A DNA stretch of 64,000 nucleotides from G963677325 sp963677325 (GTDB lineage Bacteria > Bacteroidota > Bacteroidia > Bacteroidales > Prolixibacteraceae), in the NCBI GenBank assembly GCA_963677325.2, contig CAXXGM010000003.1:372001-436000 (forward strand), given 5' to 3'. Every line of letters begins with the position of its first letter. Within the stretch, counting starts at the first letter, position 1. Both the position numbers and the translations under genes were made by a program. Shown piece by piece: positions 1 through 8,363 of this stretch. The notes beneath the pieces are model-generated. The model saw nothing but the letters and a program-made list of their open reading frames with translations, had not been told where the DNA came from and made no database searches.

Positions 1-185
1 ACAGTGTTCCGGAATAGTAAGGGTCAAAAGTAAACGCCATCATCGACTATTAACTTACGAAAAAACAGCACTATGCTTTAGAAATAAAAACCGGACTTCC
101 AATCACAACCGAAAACTTGCCTTTATCGGCAAAAATGGGTATATTTGAACGTTATTTCAGAAATAACATTGCCGATAAACTCAAT

Positions 186-1079
186 ATGAAATATATCTCA
201 GTCAGGGAGTATGCCGAAAAATGGAATTTGCCCGAAAGAACCGCGCGGAACTATTCCGCAACAGGAAAATTGCCGGGCGCTTTCCTGACAGGTAAAACAT
301 GGAATATCCCGGAAGATGCATCTTTACCTAAAAAGGGAAAGGAGAAAAAGTTTAGTAATAATCTTTTACTCAATATCCTAAAGGAACAAAAAGACATGAA
401 ACTGAAAGGCGGTATCTACCACCGCACTCAAATTGATCTGACTTATAACTCCAATCGCATTGAAGGCAGCCGGCTTACACTTGACCAGACGCGTTTTATC
501 TTCGAAACCAACACGATAGGCATTACGGAAGAGAGCGTAAATGTGGACGACATCATTGAAACAAGCAATCACTTTCGTTGTGTCGATGTGATTATAGAAG
601 AAGCAAAATCAACATTGACGGAGTCGTTTATCAAAGAATTGCATTACCTTCTGAAATCAGGTACATCGGATAGCCGTAAGGACTGGTTTAAAGTGGGTGA
701 ATATAAAAAATTGCCTAACGAGGTGGGCGGAAATGCAACTTGTCCACCCAAAGAAGTTCATGACAAAATGAAGGGTTTACTTGAAAATTACAATGCCAGG
801 GACGCAAAAACAGTAGAAGATATCATTGAATTTCACCAGATGTTTGAAAGCATTCATCCGTTTCAGGATGGAAACGGACGCGTGGGTCGTCTTATTATGT
901 TTAAAGAATGCCTGGCCAATAATATTGTTCCATTCATTATCGAGGAGGATTTAAAGCTATTCTACTACCGCGGATTGCGTGAATGGGAAAATGTCAAAGG
1001 ATACCTGATGGACACTTGTCTTGCTGCACAGGATAATTACAAAGCCATTCTGAAATATTTTGAGATTGACTTCGGTTAA
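186..1079 (+). CDS. Fic family protein (AMP-transferase type) with N-terminal DNA-binding-like segment
   Basis: Fic enzymes transfer AMP (or another phosphate-containing group) onto target proteins. The protein carries the Fic core HPFQDGNGRVGR at about residues 224-235 (catalytic His plus the phosphate-binding GNGR loop). It also has an inhibitory-helix motif of the (S/T)xxxE(G/N) type, SNRIEG, near residue 89, so activity is probably self-inhibited by a class II arrangement. Residues 1-45 read like a small MerR/HTH-type segment (EYAEKWNLPERTARNY). I chose the ATG at 186 because homologues as I remember them begin MKYISVREYAEKW. The frame stays open upstream to about 54 (TTG at 117, ATG at 135), and that stretch looks like the tail of another protein. 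The gene stands alone at the island edge. Target unknown. Confidence 0.85.
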   Translation: MKYISVREYAEKWNLPERTARNYSATGKLPGAFLTGKTWNIPEDASLPKKGKEKKFSNNLLLNILKEQKDMKLKGGIYHRTQIDLTYNSNRIEGSRLTLDQTRFIFETNTIGITEESVNVDDIIETSNHFRCVDVIIEEAKSTLTESFIKELHYLLKSGTSDSRKDWFKVGEYKKLPNEVGGNATCPPKEVHDKMKGLLENYNARDAKTVEDIIEFHQMFESIHPFQDGNGRVGRLIMFKECLANNIVPFIIEEDLKLFYYRGLREWENVKGYLMDTCLAAQDNYKAILKYFEIDFG

Positions 1080-1123
1080 CAGATAAAAATATATTGTGTA
1101 ACCAATTGTTCTGGCTGCCCGGC

Positions 1124-1828
1124 TTAGGTAATAGTAATTGAAGGTTTCGTATGGTAATTGCCTTTTTTCCAGAACCGAAGTAAGAAATCGATATCTGCCA
1201 AATACAATTTCCCAAGGTCTTTATTAAAAAAGGGTAATTTATTTTTACAGGTATTGATGCAAAATATTGCCAGTTCTGCCGAAATACTTTCATCCATTAA
1301 CAGCCGTAAAATATGTTCTTCATTTTGTTCTTCCCTAAAGTAGGGATTGCCAGGAAGCGGAAAGGCTGAATTAACACCAAATGCAATCTCTGCGCCGCTT
1401 CTGTGATTAAAGAAAATTAAGGCGCTGTCTCCTTTATCAGAAAAGTCAAAATCATTATTCGTTAGCGGAAAGCTCTGTTTTGTAATTCTTTTCGTCGCTT
1501 CTTCCTTATCCTTTTCTGAAATATTTAAAGAATTGTTATAGAAATCCATATAGCCTTTAAAAAAGCTTCCGACTTTTTCTGTTGGCAGAAACTTTATTAT
1601 CGAGCCATTATTATAATCCAGAAAGGCATCATGCTGTAATTCAAGAATTTCATGAGTTTCTTTTTTTCGATGATCGAGAAAATTAACAGCCATTCTGCTT
1701 TTCACTGAACTTTGCTCCCTGGTGATTAATCCGGGATCAAATTCTTGCTGAGTAAATACCCCTGAGAACCACCATTCGTTTTCCCATTGGACGATGCCTA
1801 TGGTCAATATTGTATCAATTTTCTCCAA
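1124..1828 (-). CDS. C-terminal part of a frameshifted DUF3843-like protein
   Basis: This reading frame continues the protein encoded just upstream on the same strand (1858-2727) but sits one base out of frame. Reading back past its TTG at 1828 in the same frame gives RFELTKKSFDFSGSLEK and then DTILTIGIVQWENEWWFSG, which joins smoothly to the upstream protein if one base is restored at the GGGGAAAA run (minus strand, 1870-1877). The combined protein would be about 530 residues. From memory it matches an uncharacterised Bacteroidota family (DUF3843); I cannot give a function. No signal peptide or membrane segment is visible. The break may be a sequencing error, a real mutation or a -1 frameshift. 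Confidence 0.55.
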   Translation of the reverse strand: MEKIDTILTIGIVQWENEWWFSGVFTQQEFDPGLITREQSSVKSRMAVNFLDHRKKETHEILELQHDAFLDYNNGSIIKFLPTEKVGSFFKGYMDFYNNSLNISEKDKEEATKRITKQSFPLTNNDFDFSDKGDSALIFFNHRSGAEIAFGVNSAFPLPGNPYFREEQNEEHILRLLMDESISAELAIFCINTCKNKLPFFNKDLGKLYLADIDFLLRFWKKGNYHTKPSITIT

Positions 1829-1857
1829 TGATCCGGAAAAATCGAAGGATTTCTTTG

Positions 1858-2727
1858 TTAATTCAAACCTTTTCCCCGATGAATATTGTGCTCAATAAAA
1901 ACATCATCAGCATTCTGTCCTTTGTATAGGAAATGACCGCTTATTTTCTGTGATTGATTGATGAACGCGGAATAAAGCGGATGTTCCCTGCCCAGGATTT
2001 CAGCTGCCCATTCTTTTCCTTTCAGTCCAAGTAAACGAGTTGAATAATGATGTATTGCGTTGTCCCTGTTTTCGTTGAGTAAGGCTATTATTTTCCTCTC
2101 ATCTTCATCTTTAAGCTCATCAATGAGTTCATTTTCCTGATCATTTAATGATAATAAAGTATCCGGATGGAAAAGATATGATTTAAATAGAACGGTATCA
2201 ATCAGATTGCGACAAGCATAGAAATCAGGCATCTTTTGATCAATCTGATAATAAGATTTAAGCACTTTGTTTTCAGGAGCATATTCCCAGACCTGGTCAA
2301 AAATATCCATTATTTCTATTGCTGTACCAAAAATAAAATCGTTATAGGGAGCAATAAATTTATCTTCCTTCAGCGTGTTAAGAAAATACCAGATCAGAAA
2401 ACTCACATCCTGAACATTGATCTCTTCCTCAACATATTCATCTGTTTCATCTGTCGGGTAAAATGGAAGCCGCTTTTGGTACAACTGATTATGAATATTT
2501 GTAAAAGCTTTCCAGATATTGGTTCCTGAGATAATATCTTCGAAATATGAGGTCAAAAAACACGACAGGTAATCGATTTCTTCGTCATTTAGAAAAACGG
2601 AAGATTTATTGGCTGTAAAAACTTCCTTAACAGCATTGCTGAGATTGAGATAAAATCCGTCAGTGGCGGTTTGCTTTATGTATGGTTTCAACGCTAACCA
2701 TTCTTTGATGTATATTCTTTTTTCCAC
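1858..2727 (-). CDS. N-terminal part of a frameshifted DUF3843-like protein
   Basis: The start, EKRIYIKEWLALKPYIKQTATDGFYL, resembles the conserved N-terminus of the Bacteroidota DUF3843 family as I recall it. The function is unknown. The protein is 289 residues, acidic and predicted soluble, and it ends with RGKGLN and a TAA that lies in the middle of the family's expected length. The stop follows the heptamer G GGA AAA (minus strand, 1876-1870). A one-base backward slip or one added base there continues into the frame at 1124-1828. The gene is transcribed opposite to the Fic gene and has no close partner. Family assignment is from memory of the N-terminal motif. Confidence 0.6.
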   Translation of the reverse strand: MEKRIYIKEWLALKPYIKQTATDGFYLNLSNAVKEVFTANKSSVFLNDEEIDYLSCFLTSYFEDIISGTNIWKAFTNIHNQLYQKRLPFYPTDETDEYVEEEINVQDVSFLIWYFLNTLKEDKFIAPYNDFIFGTAIEIMDIFDQVWEYAPENKVLKSYYQIDQKMPDFYACRNLIDTVLFKSYLFHPDTLLSLNDQENELIDELKDEDERKIIALLNENRDNAIHHYSTRLLGLKGKEWAAEILGREHPLYSAFINQSQKISGHFLYKGQNADDVFIEHNIHRGKGLN

Positions 2728-3017
2728 TATTTTAATTTCTTTGTTTATCGGCGTGTTTTCCCTGGATAAGAATTGACCAAAATTAAAAAATTTTCAATTT
2801 GTATAATTTAAATAAGTCGCAAGGAACACAGATGGTGGCGTAAGCCTGAAAGCTGAAAAAGTGAAAAGAGAATGACTTTTACGATTTTACAAGCCTGTTT
2901 TCTTTGAGTGACATCAACAATGCTGACAATCATGGAAGTTACATCGTTTTACGATACAAAAACGTTACAAATCCACAGATTAGCGCGGATATTATGCTTT
3001 GCCACCTTCACCTCTTA

Positions 3018-3236
3018 TTAAAGAAGTTTACCGGCTTCTCTAATCAGATAGGTTTTTAATTCTGAGAAGGAGATTTGTTTGTTTTCGATGAAGTTGATCT
3101 GATTTGTTTCTTTTGTTTCCAGATTATCAAACCAGGTGATACTTTTCAATGCATGAAAGGAATTTTCGAACTGGTATTTTGTTTCATAAAATTCAATAAT
3201 TTCTTTTAATGAAAATTTCTGTAGCAGATAATACAA
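3018..3236 (-). CDS. C-terminal fragment of a frameshifted AbiEii-type nucleotidyltransferase
   Basis: The peptide YYLLQKFSLKEIIEFYETKY and the following residues match the C-terminal helical part of AbiEii/AbiGii-type nucleotidyltransferases. It belongs to the same gene as 3346-3651. Between the two, the minus strand reads RHAYPKVKETKIIEGIRLCSLEDLAAMKI and then ITDNGSRMKD in a third frame. Restoring one base in the TTT run near 3250 (giving KDFVDLYYLLQ) and one near 3361 (giving DLFRHAYPK) rebuilds a single protein of roughly 215 residues. Both breaks are single-base losses in short runs, so a sequencing error is as likely as true decay. Confidence 0.55.
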   Translation of the reverse strand: MYYLLQKFSLKEIIEFYETKYQFENSFHALKSITWFDNLETKETNQINFIENKQISFSELKTYLIREAGKLL

Positions 3237-3345
3237 ATCGACAAATCTTTCATGCGTGATCCGTTGTCAGTAATTACGCTGATTTTCATTGCAGCGAGAT
3301 CTTCCAGTGAACAGAGCCGGATACCTTCGATAATCTTTGTTTCTT

Positions 3346-3651
3346 TTACTTTTGGATAAGCATGACGAATAAATCAACCTTAATCTGATCGATTGATCCA
3401 ACAAGGGTATTTTTTGTTTCGTAGTCAAAGGATAGCTCATGGTTTTTGAAATTCAGCAGGAGAGTTTCCTTAAGTTCCCTTGTTTCAAATGTTTTTTGAC
3501 AAAAAAGATCGATGTCGATTGAAATCCGGTGTCCCATTTGCAAAGATAGAGCGGTCCCGCCTACCAGCTCAAAATCATTCAACTCCTCCAAATCAAAGAG
3601 TTGATAAATGATATCCAGCGTGGAAGAGGTTATCGTCTCTTTGAAAAGCAT
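3346..3651 (-). CDS. N-terminal part of a frameshifted AbiEii/AbiGii-family nucleotidyltransferase toxin
   Basis: This segment contains the nucleotidyltransferase signature VGGTALSLQMGHRISIDIDLF (GG-T-A-L, then R-x-S-x-D-I-D-L). The aspartates bind metal. Proteins of this family act as toxins or abortive-infection effectors by modifying RNA, probably tRNA. The start overlaps the last 22 bases of the small partner gene (3630-3911), the coupling expected of a toxin-antitoxin pair with the antitoxin first. The frame ends early at KVDLFVMLIQK, where the family continues with RHAYPK; the continuation is present one frame over. The family call is firm, but whether a working protein is made is not. 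Confidence 0.7.
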   Translation of the reverse strand: MLFKETITSSTLDIIYQLFDLEELNDFELVGGTALSLQMGHRISIDIDLFCQKTFETRELKETLLLNFKNHELSFDYETKNTLVGSIDQIKVDLFVMLIQK

Positions 3652-3911
3652 TTAAATCTTTTTAAAGGGATATCAAAAATCTGGCTGAAAAAGGAAAGCG
3701 ACTTTGGGTCTAATGATGCCGATTTGACCAATTCCTGTTTGATGAGTTCCAAACCGTAGAATCGTACAATTTCCTTAAAATCTGCGAAATTACCTAATGT
3801 GCATGCCCTCTCGATCACCAATTGCCTGTTAGAAGTGAAATCAAACTTTTCCATGTTCATATCCCACAGCAAAAAAGGCCTGATTTTCGGAAGTAAGTCT
3901 TTTTGATCCAT
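3630..3911 (-). CDS. DUF6922-like small protein, putative antitoxin partner of the AbiEii-type toxin
   Basis: A 93-residue protein with the pattern LPKIRPFLLWDMNMEKFDF, then VIERACTLGNFADFKEIVRFYG, then SLSFFSQIFDIPLKRFKCF. As I remember it, this matches a small Bacteroidota family (DUF6922) that regularly precedes AbiEii-type nucleotidyltransferases. It overlaps the next gene by 22 bases, so the two are translationally coupled. The likely role is antitoxin or transcription regulator of the pair; this is inferred from gene order, since I see no clear DNA-binding motif. The ATG at 3911 is the only plausible start. Confidence 0.6.
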   Translation of the reverse strand: MDQKDLLPKIRPFLLWDMNMEKFDFTSNRQLVIERACTLGNFADFKEIVRFYGLELIKQELVKSASLDPKSLSFFSQIFDIPLKRFKCFSKRR

Positions 3912-4180
3912 GTTATAATTAAAGAATAACAGATCACGAATTTAAAGAATAAATCGGTATGGAAGATTACAGGATAAATTATTTTCAGCCCTTCATAAAA
4001 GTATAACCTTAATTTTCACTTTCCGGGCCTTAGTTGACTTCAGGTTGAATATCCGGAGGAGCAAGGGGACTTTTTAATTTATGCCATTTCCAACAAAGCA
4101 CTGATCACAGATCAGCGCTAGCGGGGGATAGGGTGGGTAAAATATATTGGCCTGAGAAATAATGTAATTACATTTTTCTT

Positions 4181-4567
4181 ATGTTTGCAATCACTAACTG
4201 GAAGCTGATGATAACCAAAGAACTTGCCTACGAGGGGATTTCAGAGCTGGTCACGAGATTTGACGAGCAATATGAATCCTATAAACGGTCCGACTACAAC
4301 GAAACCCAGACAAGACGTGATTTTATTGACCCGTTTTTTAAGGCTTTAAGCTGGGATGTGGACAACTCGCAGGGTAATGCAGAGGCTTACCGGGAGGTGA
4401 TCCACGATCAGCATCAATTCATAGAAGTGAATTCCCGGTCGGTGCTGCCGGCGCAGCTGGGGCACATAGAGTGGAGAATAGGGTATTGTGAGGGGAAGAT
4501 AGATGAGATGGTGCATGAGTTGTATTGGGTGATGGAGGAAGAGAGGAAGATAATAGAAGGAAATTAA
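4181..4567 (+). pseudogene. Internally deleted remnant of an Eco57I-like restriction-modification gene
   Basis: The first 70 residues (ELAYEGISELVTRFDEQYE, YKRSDYNETQTRRDFIDPFF, ALSWDVDN, EAYREV) match the N-terminus of large fused restriction-methyltransferase proteins of the Eco57I type. The last 25 residues (KIDEMVHELY, then EEERKIIEGN) match their extreme C-terminus (family form: IDxxVYELYGLTEEE). About a thousand residues holding the methyltransferase and target-recognition parts are missing, so the product cannot methylate or cut. The ATG at 4181 overlaps a TATGTTTG promoter-like box (4180-4187), so the more likely start is the ATG at 4208. The stop lies one base before the start of the ATPase gene, so this leader may now only drive the downstream pair. 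Confidence 0.65.
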
Positions 4568-4568
4568 A

Positions 4569-6317
4569 ATGAAAATAAGGAAAATTATTCTTAATAATAA
4601 TCCGATACTAGGAGATTTAATTTTAGATTTCACAAATAGTAATGGAAAATGTGTCGATACAATCATACTGGCAGGAGAGAATGGAACAGGAAAAACAAGT
4701 ATACTTGATTTGATTTTTGATTTTTCAAAAATAGGTCTTGATTCTATTCAACGAGATGAATACAGGATTATTGAAGTTGAGATTTCTGAAGATGAACAAG
4801 AGCTAGTAATGAACAATACTAATAGTTTCAAAGAGGGAATTAAAAACGGGATTGTGACTTTTATTTTTGATTTTCATATTATTTCAAATTGGAACCAGGT
4901 TTCAGTTAATTTCACGTCTGAGGATGGTATAAAGAAAAGTTTCACTGGCAATATATTTCATCAACCTAATATAAAACCAATCTTCCGTGCTATATATTCT
5001 GATGTTGAAATTAATTATACGTCTCGTGAAATTACATCCGTTACGGCAAAAGATATAGATCAAAAACAACCCGATAGTTATAAATCCAGTAATAATCTTG
5101 CAACCGAAATTACTCAATTATTGATTGACATAGCAGCTATTGATTCTCAAGAGTTTTCACAATGGGGAAAAGAAAATGTTGGTAAACCTGTTGATGAGAA
5201 CCGACTAGATCAGAGGATCAAGAGATTTACGAAAGCATTTGAATTAATTTTTCCAACAAAAAAGTTTATTGGAATTGAAAATCGAAATAATCACAAAGAA
5301 GTAATATTTGAGGAAAATGGCAAGAGAATGTCAATTGATAAATTAAGCTCAGGAGAGAAACAAATTGTTTTTCGTGGAGGATTTCTTTTAAAAGACAAAG
5401 AAAGCAGTAAAGGTTCAGTGGTTTTAATTGATGAACCTGAAATAAGTCTTCATCCTTCTTGGCAAATTGAAATTTTAGATTTTTACAAGAATCTATTTAT
5501 TGACAAAGGAGTTTTATCATCTCAGTTATTTATAGCGACACATTCTCCTTTTATTATACACAATTCAAAACGGAATAATGATAAGGTGATAATCTTAACA
5601 AAAAAAGATGGGATAGTTAGTGTTTTGGAAACTCCAGAATTTTATTCATGGACTAATTGTAAAATAGTTAAGGAGGCATTCCGGATAAATTATGACCTTA
5701 TTAATGAAAATGCAAAACTATTTGTAGAAGGTGAAACAGATGAAAAATATTTAAATAAGGCGAAAGAAATATTCGAACTGAGCCTTGATTTTGATATTTC
5801 ATGGATCGGTAGAATTAATGAAAATGGAAATACGGAATTTAGTGGTGATACTTCATTGAATCATGCAAAATCTTTTTTTATAGCGAATCCCGGTTTTATC
5901 AATAAAAAGATTATTCTTTATTATGACAGTGATACAAAAAAGCCAGAAGAAAATAAAGGTAATTTGATGATAAGAACAATGCCACGAAACGAATCAAATG
6001 AACTTTATAAACGTGGTATAGAAAATCTGTTAAATCTTCCGGAAACGTTTGATAAATTAAGATTCTATTCAGAAAGAATTAAAATAAGCGAATATGGAGC
6101 AGAAAGTATATTTAGGGATCTAGATAAAACAAAATTATGTAATTGGATTTGTGATGAATGTAGCTCAGAAGATCAAAAAAAGATTTTAGGGAATTTAGAA
6201 TCTATACTCTTGGATCTTAATGAAGAAGTAAGAGAAGTAAGTGATAATCGAATAAAGCTAGTAATACCTGTTATTAAAGCAATAAAAGTAAACGGAGATC
6301 CAAGTTTACGATCATAA
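4569..6317 (+). CDS. OLD-like AAA ATPase with C-terminal TOPRIM nuclease domain (putative defence protein)
   Basis: The 582-residue protein has the layout of OLD-family nucleases. Walker A is GENGTGKTS (36-44), the signature is LSSGEKQ (259-265), Walker B is VVLIDEPEISLHP (284-296) and the switch His lies in ATHSPF. A C-terminal TOPRIM follows: FVEGETDEKYL (385-395) supplies the acidic Glu and YYDSD (451-455) the DxD pair, followed by an OLD-like GIENLL motif. The family binds and cuts DNA under ATP control and is found in phage-defence systems such as Gabija. Here it is followed after 13 bases by a Schlafen/AlbA_2 protein, not by a UvrD helicase. The gene is markedly AT-rich compared with core genes, consistent with transfer. 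The start directly follows the stop of the restriction-gene remnant. Confidence 0.8.
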   Translation: MKIRKIILNNNPILGDLILDFTNSNGKCVDTIILAGENGTGKTSILDLIFDFSKIGLDSIQRDEYRIIEVEISEDEQELVMNNTNSFKEGIKNGIVTFIFDFHIISNWNQVSVNFTSEDGIKKSFTGNIFHQPNIKPIFRAIYSDVEINYTSREITSVTAKDIDQKQPDSYKSSNNLATEITQLLIDIAAIDSQEFSQWGKENVGKPVDENRLDQRIKRFTKAFELIFPTKKFIGIENRNNHKEVIFEENGKRMSIDKLSSGEKQIVFRGGFLLKDKESSKGSVVLIDEPEISLHPSWQIEILDFYKNLFIDKGVLSSQLFIATHSPFIIHNSKRNNDKVIILTKKDGIVSVLETPEFYSWTNCKIVKEAFRINYDLINENAKLFVEGETDEKYLNKAKEIFELSLDFDISWIGRINENGNTEFSGDTSLNHAKSFFIANPGFINKKIILYYDSDTKKPEENKGNLMIRTMPRNESNELYKRGIENLLNLPETFDKLRFYSERIKISEYGAESIFRDLDKTKLCNWICDECSSEDQKKILGNLESILLDLNEEVREVSDNRIKLVIPVIKAIKVNGDPSLRS

Positions 6318-6330
6318 ACTATGCGAAGAT

Positions 6331-7263
6331 ATGATTTCATTATTTGATAAAGAAGTTATTAAAGAAGATGATATTAGAGATTTAATAAATATAGGAGCCG
6401 AAGAATCTATTATATTGGAATTTAAGTCATCTGGAAGTCTGGAAAATAACGATAAAAAAAAATCTGAAATTGCTAAAGATGTTTCTGCATTTGCAAACTC
6501 GGCTGGAGGAGTAATAATATACGGTGTTAATGAAAAAAATCACAAAGCTGAATCTTTATCTCCAATTGATGGAAATTTATATACAAAAGAATGGTTAGAA
6601 CATGTTATTCAATCAAGAATACAGCGAAAAATTGAAGGTCTAAAAATTATTCCTATAAGGCTGAATGGCAAAGTCCAACAATCATTATATGTTGTTAATA
6701 TTCCTGAAAGTAGTTTAGCCCCCCACATGACTTCGGACAAGAAATATTACAAGAGATATAATTTTGAATCAGTTCAAATGGAAGAATATGAAATTAGAAA
6801 CCTTTATAACCGGAAAGAAAAGACTTACTTAATAATAGAGAATATTTGTACATCCGGAGAAATTGAATCCGAGCCAATCGATAATGACAATATTACTTAT
6901 GTAAAATTGAGCTTTCAAATTCAAAATATTGGGAAAGCAGTAGAGAAAGACTATAAGCTATTAATTAATATGAACTTTTCAGATTTTTCTGCAAGTTTTG
7001 ATCCTTTAAAAGATCACAAAAATTACAGCTTCAGTCTAATTAATAAAAGCCAAACTGAATTATCCTTTTTTAGTATATCTCCAATTTTTCCAGACGAGGT
7101 TTTGACTATTGGTAAACTCAAATTTGGCATTTTAGATTCGAAATTAAATGACATAATAAAAAAAGGAATATTTAATTTAAAACTTTTATACACAAATGGT
7201 AAAACCGAAATTTCAATTCCGCTTAAGGATATAAATTGGTTTGCCAGTATGATTGATCACTAA
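6331..7263 (+). CDS. Schlafen/AlbA_2 domain protein, partner of the OLD-like ATPase
   Basis: Residues about 20-150 form an AlbA_2 (Schlafen N-terminal) domain: EESIILEFKSSG, then EIAKDVSAFANSAGGVIIYGV and a late YYKRYN segment. Such domains bind nucleic acid, and some cleave tRNA. Residues about 165-305 are rich in beta-strand and I do not recognise them; they are not the usual ATPase part found in many AlbA_2 proteins. The gene lies 13 bases after the ATPase-TOPRIM gene in the same direction and shares its low GC, so the two almost certainly form one transcript. Role inferred: sensor or RNA/DNA-targeting partner of the ATPase. A simple transcription-regulator role is also possible. Confidence 0.7.
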   Translation: MISLFDKEVIKEDDIRDLINIGAEESIILEFKSSGSLENNDKKKSEIAKDVSAFANSAGGVIIYGVNEKNHKAESLSPIDGNLYTKEWLEHVIQSRIQRKIEGLKIIPIRLNGKVQQSLYVVNIPESSLAPHMTSDKKYYKRYNFESVQMEEYEIRNLYNRKEKTYLIIENICTSGEIESEPIDNDNITYVKLSFQIQNIGKAVEKDYKLLINMNFSDFSASFDPLKDHKNYSFSLINKSQTELSFFSISPIFPDEVLTIGKLKFGILDSKLNDIIKKGIFNLKLLYTNGKTEISIPLKDINWFASMIDH

Positions 7264-7370
7264 CAGATCCACTCTAAGACAGGAGCGGCTGGTGTGGGTT
7301 TTGCAAGCGAAGTCTGAACCCGGACAAGCAGATTAATAGATGATGCAGAACCACATTGAGGTCGGTTACA

Positions 7371-7440
7371 GATAGAGGGAGGAATAGTTGATATTGTGTA
7401 TGAGTTATATGGAGAGAAAGATGATAGAAGGGGATGTGAT
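7371..7440 (+). pseudogene. Second decayed copy of the Eco57I-like restriction gene 3' end
   Basis: Reading this stretch gives GIVDIVYELYG and, one frame over, ERKMIEGD. Both match the C-terminal residues of the remnant at 4495-4567 (IDEMVHELY and ERKIIEGN). At DNA level the two copies share GTGyATGAGTTrTAT and AGAyrATAGAAGG-like blocks with a 12-base gap. The first copy lies directly before the ATPase gene and this one directly before the membrane-protein gene, so the ATPase/AlbA_2 pair sits between duplicated ends of one older gene. Confidence 0.5.
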
Positions 7441-8332
7441 AAAATCACCCTTAATATTATGGAGAAATGAAATTGTAAAAATTAATTATAAAAAAGTGGG
7501 AAAATTAACTGAATATCTAAAAAACAATAAGTTAATTATATGTACTCTTTTAGGATTTCTTTCATTTGGATGTATTTGTTGGCTTGGTTCAGAAAAAACA
7601 AAAGATTTTGGATTAAATTTTTTCACCGAAATACTTGGAGTTTTTATTACAGTTTTCATTATCGATAAGTTAATTCAAAACAGAGAAGAAAAACGTAATT
7701 TACCCCAAAAATTAGCGGCTTATGAGGATGTGAGATTATACATAAGTCGCTATATAAGTTTTTGGACAAATACTTTTAGAGAATGTGTGCCTGAAGAAGA
7801 TCCAGAAACTTTAGAAGATTTTTTTTCTGAAAAGGGAATGCCCAAAATTTTAAATTATCTTTATATGGACTCTGAACCTAATGTAACTCCTCCTACCAAA
7901 TGGTGGGATTGGCTAGTACATAATGCAAGAGAATTTAAAGAAACTGGAGCTAAAATACTAGATCGTCATTCTAATAATCTAGATCCTGTTGCTTATGGCT
8001 ATATTCATCAATTAACAGAGAGTTCATTTAATAGTATGTTATTGCTGACAACAACTATAAGACAATCAGATATAGTATCTAATTTTCCTAGGATAAAAGT
8101 TCTTGGTAACTATTCAATAAAACCCTTGAAAGAAGATTTTGATGCTATTCTTGGACTTTCAAAATGGTGTAATGAAAAATATATTCAACTTGGTATTTAT
8201 AGTAAATCGATAAAGAGAGTCTCAGAATATTCTAAAATTCCTAAAAATAATAGTCTGCCTAAATGTATGATTCCAAATTCAATTTTACTCCAGCAAATGA
8301 ATGAATTAAAAAAATTTAGGGGAAAGTCCTGA
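7421..8332 (+). CDS. Uncharacterised two-helix membrane protein in the defence island
   Basis: I do not recognise the family. The protein has a short basic N-terminus, then two close membrane helices (about residues 37-56, LIICTLLGFLSFGCICWLG, and 66-85, FFTEILGVFITVFIIDKLI), then a soluble region of about 215 residues with QNREEKRNLPQ straight after the second helix. That layout is common in membrane-anchored defence effectors, but no catalytic motif is visible. The start is uncertain: a TTG at 7388 or the ATGs at 7400-7421 lie inside a decayed restriction-gene tail, and no ATG follows until deep in the soluble part. I placed it at the ATG at 7421. Base use is as AT-rich as in the preceding pair, and it may belong to the same transcript. 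Confidence 0.6.
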   Translation: MIEGDVIKSPLILWRNEIVKINYKKVGKLTEYLKNNKLIICTLLGFLSFGCICWLGSEKTKDFGLNFFTEILGVFITVFIIDKLIQNREEKRNLPQKLAAYEDVRLYISRYISFWTNTFRECVPEEDPETLEDFFSEKGMPKILNYLYMDSEPNVTPPTKWWDWLVHNAREFKETGAKILDRHSNNLDPVAYGYIHQLTESSFNSMLLLTTTIRQSDIVSNFPRIKVLGNYSIKPLKEDFDAILGLSKWCNEKYIQLGIYSKSIKRVSEYSKIPKNNSLPKCMIPNSILLQQMNELKKFRGKS

Positions 8333-8363
8333 ATGATTATCTAACTAAAGAAGGTAAACTTAT

